64,000 bases of DNA, from positions 1 to 64,000 of the forward strand of contig CP065590.1 in assembly GCA_016025055.1 (NCBI GenBank), read 5' to 3'. Made by a program: the position numbers and the translations under genes. Below are positions 1 to 9,000 of the stretch, in pieces. The stretch comes from Chryseobacterium indologenes (GTDB lineage: Bacteria > Bacteroidota > Bacteroidia > Flavobacteriales > Weeksellaceae). The notes under the pieces are model-generated. The model saw only the letters and a program-made list of their open reading frames with translations. It was not told where the DNA came from and did no database searches. Within the stretch, counting starts at the first letter, position 1. Every line of letters begins with the position of its first letter.

Positions 1-2
1 AT

Positions 3-1211
3 GAAAACGAGCAGATTTTGTTTGCCAATAAGATGATTGAAACCGCAAGCGGTCATTATTCCGTGGCACAATTAGCCCAGTCTTTTGCACCTTACCTGAT
101 AGCCAACCGCAATACCGAGAAACACACGCTGCATATTTCGCTAAATCCTGACCCGAACGATAAGGTAAGCGATGATAAGTTTAGGGAAATGGCAGAACAG
201 TATATGCGGGAAATGGGTTACGGCGAACAGCCTTTTGTGGTATTCAAACATACCGATATTGACCGTAGCCATATACACATTGTATCGGTTTGCGTGGACG
301 AGCAGGGCAAAAAGATTTCGGATAAATTCGAGAAAATGCGGTCTATGAATGTATGCCGTGAACTGGAAAGAAAACACGGGTTGATACCCGCAACAGACAA
401 AGAGCGCAATCAGAATGATAAGGTTTTCCGTCCGGTAGATTATCGGGCAGGCGATGTAAAAAGCCAAATTGCTTCGGTCGTTCGCCACCTCCCGAATTAC
501 TACCAGTACCAAACTTTGGGCGAATACAATGCCCTGCTTTCCCTGTTCAATATTACCGCCGAGAAAATCGAGGGCGAATTGCAGGGAGAGATGAAGCAGG
601 GCTTAATATATATTCCGCTAAATGAAAAAGGCGAAAGAGCCGGGCATCCGTTCAAGGCTTCGCTGTTCGGAAAGAGCGCAGGGCTTCCGGCTTTGGAACT
701 GCATTTTGCGAAATGCAAAACGGCTTTGAAAGATAGCCCCACCAAACAGACCCTAAAATCTGCCGTTACCATTGCCCTGAAAACCACGAGCGATGAACAG
801 GCATTTAAAAAGCAGTTGGCGGAACAGGGTATTAACGTTGTGGTGCGCCGAAATGATACAGGGCGTATTTATGGCATCACATTTATAGACCACAATTCCA
901 AAGCAGTTTGGAACGGTTCACGTTTGGCAACAGAACTTTCTGCCAACACCTTTAATGATTATTGGAACAATAACATCAAACCGAATATTAAAGAACCTGC
1001 CGTTTTACAACCCAAATTATCCACATCAAATGATGCGGATCTTCCTGCGGAAGAACCACACCATTTGTTCGACTTCTTACATACTGAAAAACACGAAGAC
1101 GGTTTGATTGAAGCACTGGGAGGTTTATTGCCCGAAGCCCAGGGCGAAGATTACGAAGAACAGGACTTTGCCAATAAAATGAAGAAGAAAAGAAAACGCC
1201 AAAGAGGTTAG
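3..1211 (+). CDS. mobB: Relaxase/mobilisation protein MobB (5' end outside window)
   Basis: This is the relaxase that would nick the ICE at oriT and pilot the strand during conjugation. The reading frame is open from base 3 with no stop upstream, so the N-terminus lies outside the window; an in-frame TTG at 18 is not a credible start because coding sequence continues before it. The visible part (about 402 residues) has the histidine motif SHIHIVS around residue 80, preceded by FKHTDIDR, as expected for the metal-binding motif of Bacteroidota MobB relaxases. The C-terminus is charged and ends in a Lys/Arg-rich tail. It is followed after 107 bp by mobC. Codon use and context fit the ICE core rather than the AT-richer cargo. 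Confidence 0.9.
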   Translation, partial: ENEQILFANKMIETASGHYSVAQLAQSFAPYLIANRNTEKHTLHISLNPDPNDKVSDDKFREMAEQYMREMGYGEQPFVVFKHTDIDRSHIHIVSVCVDEQGKKISDKFEKMRSMNVCRELERKHGLIPATDKERNQNDKVFRPVDYRAGDVKSQIASVVRHLPNYYQYQTLGEYNALLSLFNITAEKIEGELQGEMKQGLIYIPLNEKGERAGHPFKASLFGKSAGLPALELHFAKCKTALKDSPTKQTLKSAVTIALKTTSDEQAFKKQLAEQGINVVVRRNDTGRIYGITFIDHNSKAVWNGSRLATELSANTFNDYWNNNIKPNIKEPAVLQPKLSTSNDADLPAEEPHHLFDFLHTEKHEDGLIEALGGLLPEAQGEDYEEQDFANKMKKKRKRQRG

Positions 1212-1221
1212 AAGTAATATT

Positions 1222-1258
1222 CAGCCAAACACTGCCACAGAACGCCACTGGCTGCCAC
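1222..1258 (+). promoter_or_regulatory. 10-bp-phased TGCCAC repeats between mobB and mobC
   Basis: Three hexamers TGCCAC, CGCCAC and TGCCAC start at 1233, 1243 and 1253, exactly one helical turn apart. They overlap an inverted repeat CAGCCA (1222-1227) / TGGCTG (1249-1254). The 11-mer CAAACACTGCC at 1226-1236 recurs on the other strand at 39021-39031 and 39749-39759. The site could be an operator for mobC or part of an oriT; the sequence does not tell which. Confidence 0.45.
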
Positions 1259-1318
1259 ATTCTTAGAGCCACTCCATAGAGCCTTTAAATTCACGCCCGA
1301 ACATTAAAACTTTAGATA

Positions 1319-3319
1319 ATGCAGGGAGAAGACGATTTAAGAGGGCTTTCCAAGATAATGGCTTTTATGCGGGCAGTCAGTATTCTTTGGTGCTGATGCA
1401 CCTTTATTGGTTCTGCTACGGTTTCTTTTTTAGAACGTGGTTGGACGTTGGAAGTAATCAACAAGATATTAGGCAATTTCGACCGAACGGCGGGTTTGTT
1501 TTCACACACTCTTTACACCAAAGTATTCGCTTTGGTCTTACTGGCTTTAAGCTGTTTAGGGACAAAGGGCGTAAAGAACGAAAAGATAACCTGGACTAAA
1601 ATTTACGTGGCGTTGGGCGTTGGCTTTGTGCTGTTCTTCCTGAACACACCTTTGTTAAAGCTATCTCCGGCAACAGGCACATTCCTGTATATGCTTACTA
1701 TCTCATTAGGTTATATCGCCTTGCTGATGGCGGGCGTATGGATGAGCCGCCTGCTTCGTACCAACCTGATGGACGACGTATTTAATAATGAGAATGAGAG
1801 CTTTCAGCAGGAAACCAAACTGATGGAAAACGAGTATTCCGTTAACCTGCCCACCAAATTTTACTACAAAGGCAAATGGAACAACGGTTGGATAAACATT
1901 GTAAATCCATTCAGGGCATCAATAGTGTTGGGTACTCCCGGTTCCGGTAAATCTTATGCCATCGTAAACAACTACATCAAGCAGCAGATTGAAAAAGGCT
2001 TTAGTATGTATATCTACGATTTCAAGTTTGACGACCTTTCTACTATTGCCTATAATCACTTACTGAAGCATCGGGATAAATACAAAGTTCAGCCGAAATT
2101 TTACGTGATAAATTTCGACGACCCACGCAAGAGCCACCGTTGCAACCCACTCAATCCCGATTTTATGACGGACATTTCTGATGCTTACGAAGCGGCATAT
2201 ACTATAATGCTAAACCTTAACAGGTCGTGGATACAGAAGCAAGGGGATTTTTTCGTGGAAAGCCCAATTATTCTTTTGGCTGCGATTATTTGGTATCTGA
2301 AAATCTACGAAGATGGTAAGTATTGTACGTTCCCTCACGCCATTGAATTACTGAATAAAAAGTATTCGGATGTATTCACGATTTTAACTTCATACCCGGA
2401 TTTGGAAAATTATTTGTCGCCCTTTATGGATGCGTGGCAAGGTGGAGCGCAAGACCAGTTACAAGGACAAATCGCATCGGCAAAAATTCCGCTATCAAGG
2501 ATGATTAGCCCACAACTTTACTGGGTAATGACGGGCGATGATTTTACGCTTGACATTAACAACCCGAAAGAACCTAAAATTTTGTGCGTGGGTAACAATC
2601 CCGACCGTCAAAATATTTATTCCGCAGCTTTGGGTTTATACAATTCGAGGATTGTAAAGCTGATAAACAAAAAGGGACAGCTAAAGAGTTCCGTTATCAT
2701 AGATGAGTTGCCCACAATTTATTTCAGGGGACTGGACAATCTTATCGCAACGGCGAGAAGTAATAAGGTAGCGGTATGTTTGGGCTTTCAGGATTTTTCG
2801 CAATTAACAAGGGATTACGGCGACAAGGAAAGCAAGGTAATACAGAATACTGTCGGTAATATATTCAGTGGTCAGGTGGTTGGCGAAACAGCAAAAAGCC
2901 TTTCGGAACGCTTTGGAAAAGTATTACAGAAACGCCAAAGTATGACGATTAACCGCAACGATAAATCTACCTCCATATCAACACAGTTGGACAGCCTTAT
3001 TCCTGCATCGAAAATTTCAACGCTTACACAAGGTATGTTTGTCGGTTCTGTATCGGATAACTTCGATGAACGTATTGAGCAGAAAATATTTCACGCCGAA
3101 ATTGTAGTGGACAATGAAAAGGTAGCGGCAGAAAGCAAAGCCTATCAGCAAATACCGCAAATCTTATCTTTTGTAAATGAGCAGGGCGAGGATAAGATGA
3201 AGCAGGAAATAGAAAACAATTACAAGCAGATAAAATCAGACATTCTGAATATTGTTGTTAGTGAAATGGAGCGTATCAAGAATGACCCTAACTTACAGCA
3301 TTTGGTGCAGAAAGAATGA
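1319..3319 (+). CDS. mobC: Conjugal coupling protein MobC/TraG (VirD4 type), two compensating frameshifts
   Basis: This is the hexameric inner-membrane ATPase that links the relaxosome to the type IV secretion channel. Reading from ATG 1319 gives MQGEDDLRGLSK and then a stop at 1394. Restoring one T in the run 1386-1388 and removing one T from 1426-1431 joins it through HLYWFCYGFF (the YWF domain) to the long frame ending at 3319. The repaired length is 666 residues, normal for this family. The N-terminal part has transmembrane segments (about residues 15-110). Walker A is LGTPGSGKSYA near residue 205, and the Walker B-like segment is SSVIIDELPT near residue 465. The only long uninterrupted ORF starts at GTG/TTG-type codons near 1448, which would lack the first membrane region. 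The two indels lie in homopolymers and cancel out, so sequencing error is likely. Confidence 0.88.
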
Positions 3320-3434
3320 TTATACTAAATATTTTTGTGATTTTTCTATTAATATATTGTTAGAAGAATTAAAAGTAACAGCACCATTACGTCAACATAT
3401 AAAATGCCAAATTTTAATACTCATAATTTAGCAT

Positions 3435-3464
3435 TTGCTTAAATAAACAAATTAGTTACATTTG
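3435..3464 (+). promoter_or_regulatory. Flavobacterial promoter of the arsR-merTP operon
   Basis: TTG at 3435-3437, a 19-bp spacer and TACATTTG at 3457-3464 match the Bacteroidota consensus TTG-N17-19-TAnnTTTG. The arsR start codon at 3469 lies only 4 bp after the -7 box, so the transcript should be leaderless or nearly so. The AT-rich spacer is also the likely operator for the ArsR protein. Confidence 0.6.
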
Positions 3465-3468
3465 CATT

Positions 3469-3846
3469 ATGGATAATACTTCTTGTACACGACAACAGGC
3501 AGACATTAAACAAATCAATCGCTGTAAAGAAAGAGTTTCGGAACTCCACAGTTCGTTTGACTATTTGTCGAACGCACTTGAATTGACTGGAAACAATGTA
3601 AGACTGAAAATTCTGTTTCTTCTTTATGAAGAAAAACGACTTTGTGTTTGTGATGTGAGTGAAATTCTTGGAATGACAATTTCAGCGATTTCTCAGCACT
3701 TGAGAAAACTTAAAGACCGAAAGCTTATTGAAACCGAAAGAGAGGCGCAAACCATTTTTTACTCATTGACAAAAGAGTATGAGAAAATGTTGGACCCATT
3801 TTTTAAAATACTTGACGATAAAAAAAATTTAGAAACAATATGGTAA
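3469..3846 (+). CDS. ArsR/SmtB family metal-responsive repressor
   Basis: This is a 125-residue winged-helix repressor, expected to leave its operator when metal binds. Its core is a winged helix with the recognition part SAISQHLRKLKDRKLIE (about residues 75-92). The motif LCVCD near residue 58 is the paired-cysteine alpha-3 metal site seen in ArsR/CadC-type sensors, and a third cysteine lies in the N-terminal arm (SCTRQQ). It overlaps the next gene by 7 bp, so it is translationally coupled to the MerTP-like carrier and probably autoregulates the operon. The thiol site and the MerT neighbour suggest Hg(II), but Cd, Zn or As cannot be excluded. Confidence 0.85.
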   Translation: MDNTSCTRQQADIKQINRCKERVSELHSSFDYLSNALELTGNNVRLKILFLLYEEKRLCVCDVSEILGMTISAISQHLRKLKDRKLIETEREAQTIFYSLTKEYEKMLDPFFKILDDKKNLETIW

Positions 3847-4443
3847 CGGACGGAAAACTAATTGGGACTGGACTTTTGACAGCAATAGCAGCTTCATTAT
3901 GTTGCATTACACCTGTTTTGGCTCTCATAGCAGGAACAAGTGGACTTGCTTCAACTTTCTCTTGGCTCGAACCTTTTCGTCCATATTTTATCGGGTTAAC
4001 TATTTTAGTGCTTGCTTTTGCTTGGTATCAAAAATTGAAACCGCAAAAGAAAATTGACTGCAACTGTGAAACAACTGAAAAAATCAAACTTTATGAAAAC
4101 AAAATCATTTTTAGGAATTATTACCGTTATGGCGGCTTTACTTTTATCATTTCCGCTTTATGCTCACATTTTTTTTCCAAAGACCGAAAGTAAAGCAATT
4201 ATTACCCAAACTTCCAAAATTCAGAAAGTTGAGTTTACAATCAAAGGGATGACTTGTTCAGGTTGTGAACACCACGTTAAAACGGAAGTTAGTAAACTAA
4301 AAGGAATTGTGGAAGTTGTGGTTTCTTATGAGAAAGGCAATGCCATTGTTAAGTTTGACAACAAACAAACAAGTATTATAGAAATTGAAAAAGCTATCAA
4401 TTCGACAGGTTATAAATCAATAAAAAGTAAAATTATATCATAA
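3840..4443 (+). CDS. merTP: MerTP-like mercuric transport protein (MerT-MerP fusion), frameshifted
   Basis: This inner-membrane protein would take up Hg(II). The first frame (3840-4193) holds two MerT-like membrane helices with the vicinal pair SLCCITP and a cytosolic CNC motif near residue 77. The second frame (to 4443) continues with a third helix (SFLGIITVMAALLLSFPLY) and a MerP-like HMA domain with GMTCSGC. Removing one A from the run 4078-4083 joins them into 200 residues, the usual size of Bacteroidota MerTP. The second half has an apparent ATG at 4093 but no separate signal peptide, so a single fused gene is the simpler reading. It sits between arsR and the GDCCVxC gene. No merA (mercuric reductase) is visible anywhere in the window. 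Confidence 0.8.
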
Positions 4444-4652
4444 TGGAAATTAAATTACAATCAGTAATAACTTGTCCAAACTGCGGATACAAAAAAGAGG
4501 AAACAATGCCGACAGATGCTTGCCAATATTTTTATGAATGTGAAAATTGCAAGACAAGATTAAAACCATTACAAGGCGATTGTTGTGTGTATTGTAGTTA
4601 TGCCAGTGTTCCTTGTCCATCAATACAACAGGATAAAAAATGTTGCTATTAG
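4443..4652 (+). CDS. GDCCVxC domain-containing small Cys-rich protein
   Basis: This 69-residue protein has CPNCGY at the N-terminus, CENCKTR in the middle (a zinc-ribbon-like pair of CxxC) and GDCCVYCSY followed by a Cys-rich end (CPS, KCCY). The GDCCVxC family often accompanies mercury genes and in some bacteria carries selenocysteine. Here all positions are ordinary TGC/TGT codons and no in-frame UGA is used. It starts at the last base of the merTP stop codon, so it is coupled to merTP. A cytosolic thiol protein receiving metal from MerT is a reasonable guess, but no activity is established by the sequence. Confidence 0.8.
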   Translation: MEIKLQSVITCPNCGYKKEETMPTDACQYFYECENCKTRLKPLQGDCCVYCSYASVPCPSIQQDKKCCY

Positions 4653-4721
4653 AAACCAATTAAGAGAAAAAAATGTTCAGTTTTTTCAAAAAATATTTTC
4701 AAAAATTTAAGAAGAATACTT

Positions 4722-5060
4722 ATGCTATCAACAGAAAAAACATTATCAGAAGTAATTGAAGTACTAAGACAAAGGGGTTATACGGAAGACTTTAATCTAT
4801 TGGAAGAAAATATTTCGTACAAAATAGACGGAGAGAAAGTTAATTTAAGGGACATTGTTATTGATAAAATTTATCGTTTTACTGGGCTTAATGATTTGGA
4901 AGATGAGGCTATCTTATATGCGATGAGAAACCAAAAAGATGGAGCAAAAGGTGTTTTCGTAAATGGTTATGGTACATACTCTGACAGTGCAGCAAACAGC
5001 ATCATTGAGCAAATATCAGTTGACGAGGACGATAATGATGATTGGACGATAGAAAATTAA
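4722..5060 (+). CDS. Small conserved protein of unknown function (paralogue of the one at 20544)
   Basis: This 112-residue acidic protein contains an N-terminal helical segment (LSEVIEVLRQRGYTEDFNLLEE) and a conserved middle (DKIYRFTGLNDLEDEAILYAMR...GAKGVFVNGYGTYSD). Members are often labelled phosphoribosylpyrophosphate synthetase in databases, but it is far too short and has no PRPP-binding loop, so the label should not be used. A clear paralogue sits at 20544 in the copper block (shared RQRGY.MDF/EDF, EDEAILYAM/NNAVIYAIS, KGVxVxxYGxY). The repeated link with metal operons suggests an accessory role that cannot be defined here. Confidence 0.75.
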   Translation: MLSTEKTLSEVIEVLRQRGYTEDFNLLEENISYKIDGEKVNLRDIVIDKIYRFTGLNDLEDEAILYAMRNQKDGAKGVFVNGYGTYSDSAANSIIEQISVDEDDNDDWTIEN

Positions 5061-5066
5061 ATCACA

Positions 5067-5477
5067 ATGACTGAATTAGAAAAAATTTTACTGCAAAAAG
5101 CTATAAAACCCACCGCTATGCGTTTGTTGGTGGTTGAAAAGTTATTGAAACAACAATATGCAGTAAGTCATAAAGAGCTGGCAGAACAGTTTGAAAAAGC
5201 AGATAATATTACTCTCTTCAGAATACTTAAAGTATTCCTGGAATACAAACTTGTCCATACCATTGATGATGGAAGCGGAGTGATTAAATACGCACTTTGC
5301 CAATCAGGATGCAATTGTAATTTATCAGAACTGCACACACATTTTTATTGTACCGACTGCAAACATATTTTTTGCCTTACTGAAACAGAAATTCCGAACA
5401 TCGAAGTTCCTCAAAACTTTAAATTAGATGGAGCTAATTTAGTTCTTAAGGGGAAATGCGACAAATGTAACAAATAG
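5067..5477 (+). CDS. Fur/Zur-family transcriptional regulator
   Basis: This 136-residue metalloregulator has an N-terminal winged helix (KPTAMRLLVVEKLLKQQYAVSHKELAEQF) and a C-terminal dimerisation part with the zinc-type cysteine pairs HFYCTDCKHIFC and CDKC. The histidines in ELHTHFYC are expected metal ligands. The divergent shape and Cys pairs fit the Zur-like branch common in Bacteroidota. It begins 6 bp after the upstream gene, so it is in the same operon, and it is placed before the CzcA efflux system. A role as repressor of zinc or other divalent-metal genes is inferred from family and context. Confidence 0.85.
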   Translation: MTELEKILLQKAIKPTAMRLLVVEKLLKQQYAVSHKELAEQFEKADNITLFRILKVFLEYKLVHTIDDGSGVIKYALCQSGCNCNLSELHTHFYCTDCKHIFCLTETEIPNIEVPQNFKLDGANLVLKGKCDKCNK

Positions 5478-5518
5478 ATTTTTTCAACTTTGCAATTCTA
5501 TTGCACAATCTATTTATT

Positions 5519-5526
5519 TATATTTG
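5519..5526 (+). promoter_or_regulatory. -7 promoter box (TATATTTG)
   Basis: TATATTTG is a perfect TAnnTTTG box. The nearest upstream TTG (5501) gives a short 15-bp spacer. The start of the downstream small gene (5533) is only 6 bp after the box, again pointing to a leaderless transcript. Confidence 0.45.
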
Positions 5527-5532
5527 TAGCTG

Positions 5533-5859
5533 ATGAAACTATTTATATTCATATTCAGTATATATTTTCTGGCATTATCCGTAATGCCGTGTACTGATGC
5601 GTGTGGTATGGATACCAGTAATACTTCAAAATAAGAGCTTTCTAATACAAGCAATGGTCAAACGAAAAACGGCGATTTATGCAGTCCTTTTTGTTCTTGT
5701 GCTACTTGTCATACCGTTGTGAATTTTACGTTTCAAACGTTCAAAATAAACGAGGCAAAGCCAAGTCTTAGCAAGATACAAAAATTCCCACTTCAAAATT
5801 TCAATTTCATTTCCAATTATCACGGAAACATTTGGCAGCCGCCAAAGATTAATACTTAA
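5533..5859 (+). pseudogene. DUF6660-like small secreted Cys-rich protein with an internal stop
   Basis: ATG 5533 opens MKLFIFIFSIYFLALSVMPC, a signal peptide, followed by CTDACG and a TAA at 5632-5634 (codon 34). The same frame then continues without another stop to 5857, with CSPFCSCATCH and a hydrophobic-rich tail ending QPPKINT. The total of 107 residues and the CSPFCxC motif match the small DUF6660-like proteins found next to CzcA in Flavobacteriia. A single change (CAA to TAA) would explain the stop, so it is a recent nonsense mutation or a base-call error. It lies directly upstream of czcA. Recognition of the family is from motif and context only. Confidence 0.6.
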
Positions 5860-5909
5860 TATTTTCAGCAAATGTATTTATTGGTAATGGATGATATATT
5901 CATTTACTA

Positions 5910-5969
5910 TTAGATAGGTGTATTATCTAAATTGCACATTTAGCTGTCCTTTCTGTAACGGACAGAAAG
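5910..5969 (+). promoter_or_regulatory. Operator-like inverted repeat and alternative hairpins before czcA
   Basis: A perfect 7-bp inverted repeat TTAGATA (5910-5916) / TATCTAA (5924-5930) with a 7-bp spacer lies 80 bp before czcA. Just downstream, CTTTCTGT (5949-5956) pairs with ACAGAAAG (5962-5969), while CTGTCC (5944-5949) can pair with GGACAG (5960-5965). The last two hairpins overlap and exclude one another. The first repeat looks like a metalloregulator site; the paired hairpins could act at the RNA level. Confidence 0.4.
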
Positions 5970-6009
5970 TATTTATATCCATTATTATTAATTATTAATC
6001 AAATGAATT

Positions 6010-9000
6010 GTGTTAGACAGTATCATAAAATTTAGCATTAAGAACAAGCTCGTCATTGGAATAATGACATTGTTGCTCATTATTTGGGGAGTGTGGAGTG
6101 CCACAAAATTACCCATTGATGCCGTACCCGATATTACAAATAATCAGGTGCAAATAATTACGGTTTGCCCCACATTGGCGGCTCAGGAAGTAGAACAATT
6201 AGTAACTTTTCCGATAGAGCAAAGCATTGCTAATATTCCCGATTTAGAAGAAACCAGAAGTATTTCTAGGTTTGGTTTGTCCGTAATTACAGTTGTATTT
6301 AAGGAAAAAGTAGACATTTATTTTGCCCGACAGCTCATTAATGAAAAACTGAAAGAAGCAGAAGAAAAAATTCCGAACGGAATAGGAACGCCGGAACTGG
6401 CTCCGGTCAGTACAGGGCTTGGTCAGATATACGAATATATAATACATCCCAAAAAGGGAAGTGAAAATAAATACAATGCCAAAGACCTTCGTACAATGCA
6501 GGACTGGATTGTTGCAAGGCAACTGTATGGTACACCCGGAATTGCAGAAGTAAATAGTTTTGGTGGCGAGCTAAAGCAATATGAAGTTGCTGTTAATCCT
6601 AATCGCTTAAAGGCTATGGATATAAGTATTACCGATATTTTCAACGCTCTTGAAAAAAATAACCAAAATACAGGGGGAGCATATATTGATAAGAAACCAA
6701 GTGCTTATTTTGTTAGAGGTATTGGTTTGGTTACATCATTAGAAGATATAAAAAACATCAGTGTAAAAAATAATCCTGGCAGTGTTCCAATTTTTATAAA
6801 AGATGTGGCGGATGTACGATTTGGTAATGCTGTAAGATATGGAGCAATGACATATAATGGAGATGTTGATGCAGTAGGTGGTGTTGTGATGATGTTAAAA
6901 GGCGAAAACGCCAATAGTGTAATTGAAAAAATAAAAGAAAAGCTTCCTACTATACAAAAGTCATTACCTGATGATATTATTATTGAGCCCTATATAGACC
7001 GTTCAGTTTTAGTTGACAAGGCAATGAGTACCGTAGAAAAAAACCTGATAGAAGGTGCGTTGATTGTTATCTTTGTATTAGTACTTTTTTAGGAAATTTT
7101 AGAGCCGGATTAATAGTAGCTTCCGCTATTCCATTAGCAATGCTGTTTGCCTTAGCGATGATGAATGTGTTTGGTGTAAGCGCCAATTTAATGAGTTTGG
7201 GAGCCATAGATTTTGGGTTGATTGTAGATGGGGCAGTAATTGTTGTGGAAGCCACATTACATCACTTAGGCTTACGGAAATCTAAACAAAGGCTTACACA
7301 AACCGAAATGGATGAAGAGGTTTTCCTGTCTGCCTCCAAAATTCGTAGCAGTGCAGCATTTGGTGAAATCATTATACTAATTGTTTACATTCCTATTCTT
7401 ACGTTAGTGGGTGTTGAAGGTAAAATGTTCCGTCCGATGGCACAGACTGTAGGTTTTGCCATTTTTGGAGCTTTGATTTTATCCTTAACATACATACCAA
7501 TGATGTGTGCTTTGTTCTTATCCAAAAAACCTTCGTATAAAGAAACCTTTTCTGACAGAATGATGAATTGGTTACAAAAAAAATATCAGCCTTTGCTTGA
7601 AAAAGCGATTAGCATAAAGTATTGGTTCGTGGGTATCGCCATTGCCATATTTGCGGTTAGTATTTTCTTGTTTAGCCGAATGGGAGGAGAATTTATACCC
7701 CAGCTACAAGAAGGAGAATATGCGTTTGAATTTAAAATGCCTATTGAAACCTCATTATCACAAAGTATAGAAACTTCGATGCTTGCTTCGAGAATTGCCA
7801 AACAATTTGATGAAGTAAAAATGGTGGTAGGTAGAACTGGAGCTGGTGAAGTACCTACTGACCCAATGCCTCCGAGTGCAACAGATTTAATAATTATTCT
7901 TAAGCCTGAAAGTGAATGGAAATCCGGAAGGACATACGATGAATTAGGCGATGCAATAGAAGAAAAAATAGCCGTAATACCTGGCATAATTGTCGAAAAA
8001 AGCCAACCCATTCAAATGCGTTTTAACGAACTTATGACAGGGATAAAACAAGATGTTGCAATTAAGATTTTCGGAGAAAATTTAGATACACTAGCGTTAA
8101 ATGCCGATAAGGTTAGCAAAGTTATACAAACAGTAAAGGGAGTTACAGTACCTCAAGTAGAACTGGTAAGTGGGCTACCTCAAATTAATATTGAATACGA
8201 CCGAACTCGTTTAGCCAATTATGGAGTGAATGTAGAAGATGTAAATAATGTTGTGAGTACTGCATTTGCAGGAAAAAGTGCAGGTGTGGTTTTTGAGAAT
8301 GAAAGGAGATTTGATTTAGTTGTGCGTTTAGATAGTACTTACCGGGGTAGTATTGAAGATGTAAACAATATGATGATACCCACCAACATAGGTAGTCAAA
8401 TTCCTCTATCACAAGTGGCTACAATTGATTATAAATTAGGACCGGCGCAGATAAGCCGTGAAGCGGGAAAGCGAAGAATTGTAATTGGTTTTAATGTAGC
8501 AGACAGAGACGTTCAAAGTGTAGTAGAAGAAATTCAAAAAAATTGAATAACCAAGTAAAATTACCATCAGGATATTATTTCACTTATGGTGGGCAGTTTG
8601 AAAATTTACAGGAAGCCAGCAATAGATTACTGATAGCTGTTCCTGTTTCCTTAATATTGATATTTGTATTGCTTTACTTTACATTCAGCTCCTTTAAACA
8701 GGCCGGATTAATTTTTACAGCTATCCCAATGAGTGCAATTGGAGGAATACTAGCTTTATTACTTCGGGGAATGCCTTTTAGCATCAGCGCAGGTATTGGA
8801 TTTATTGCATTGTTTGGCGTTGCAGTCCTTAACGGAATTGTATTGATAGGTATTTTCAATCAATTAGAAAAAGAAGGAGAAAAAGATGTATTGAAACGGG
8901 TAATCGAAGGAACTAAAACCCGTTTGAGACCGGTTTTGATGACTGCAACAGTAGCCAGTTTAGGATTTCTGCCAATGGCTTTGAGCAGTAGCGCAGGTGC

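Noticed and set aside
1387..1599. A separate small ORF upstream of mobC
   Set aside because: It is the middle part of mobC in another frame, caused by two homopolymer indels; its first half contains the YWF domain of MobC.
4054..4443. An independent merP gene
   Set aside because: The piece carries the third MerT helix and has no own signal peptide; with one A removed it joins the upstream frame into a normal-size MerTP.
4443..4652. A selenoprotein
   Set aside because: The GDCCVxC family has selenocysteine members, but here all the motif positions are normal Cys codons and there is no in-frame UGA.
4722..5060. Phosphoribosylpyrophosphate synthetase
   Set aside because: Database-style name only; the protein is 112 residues and lacks the PRPP loop and catalytic motifs.
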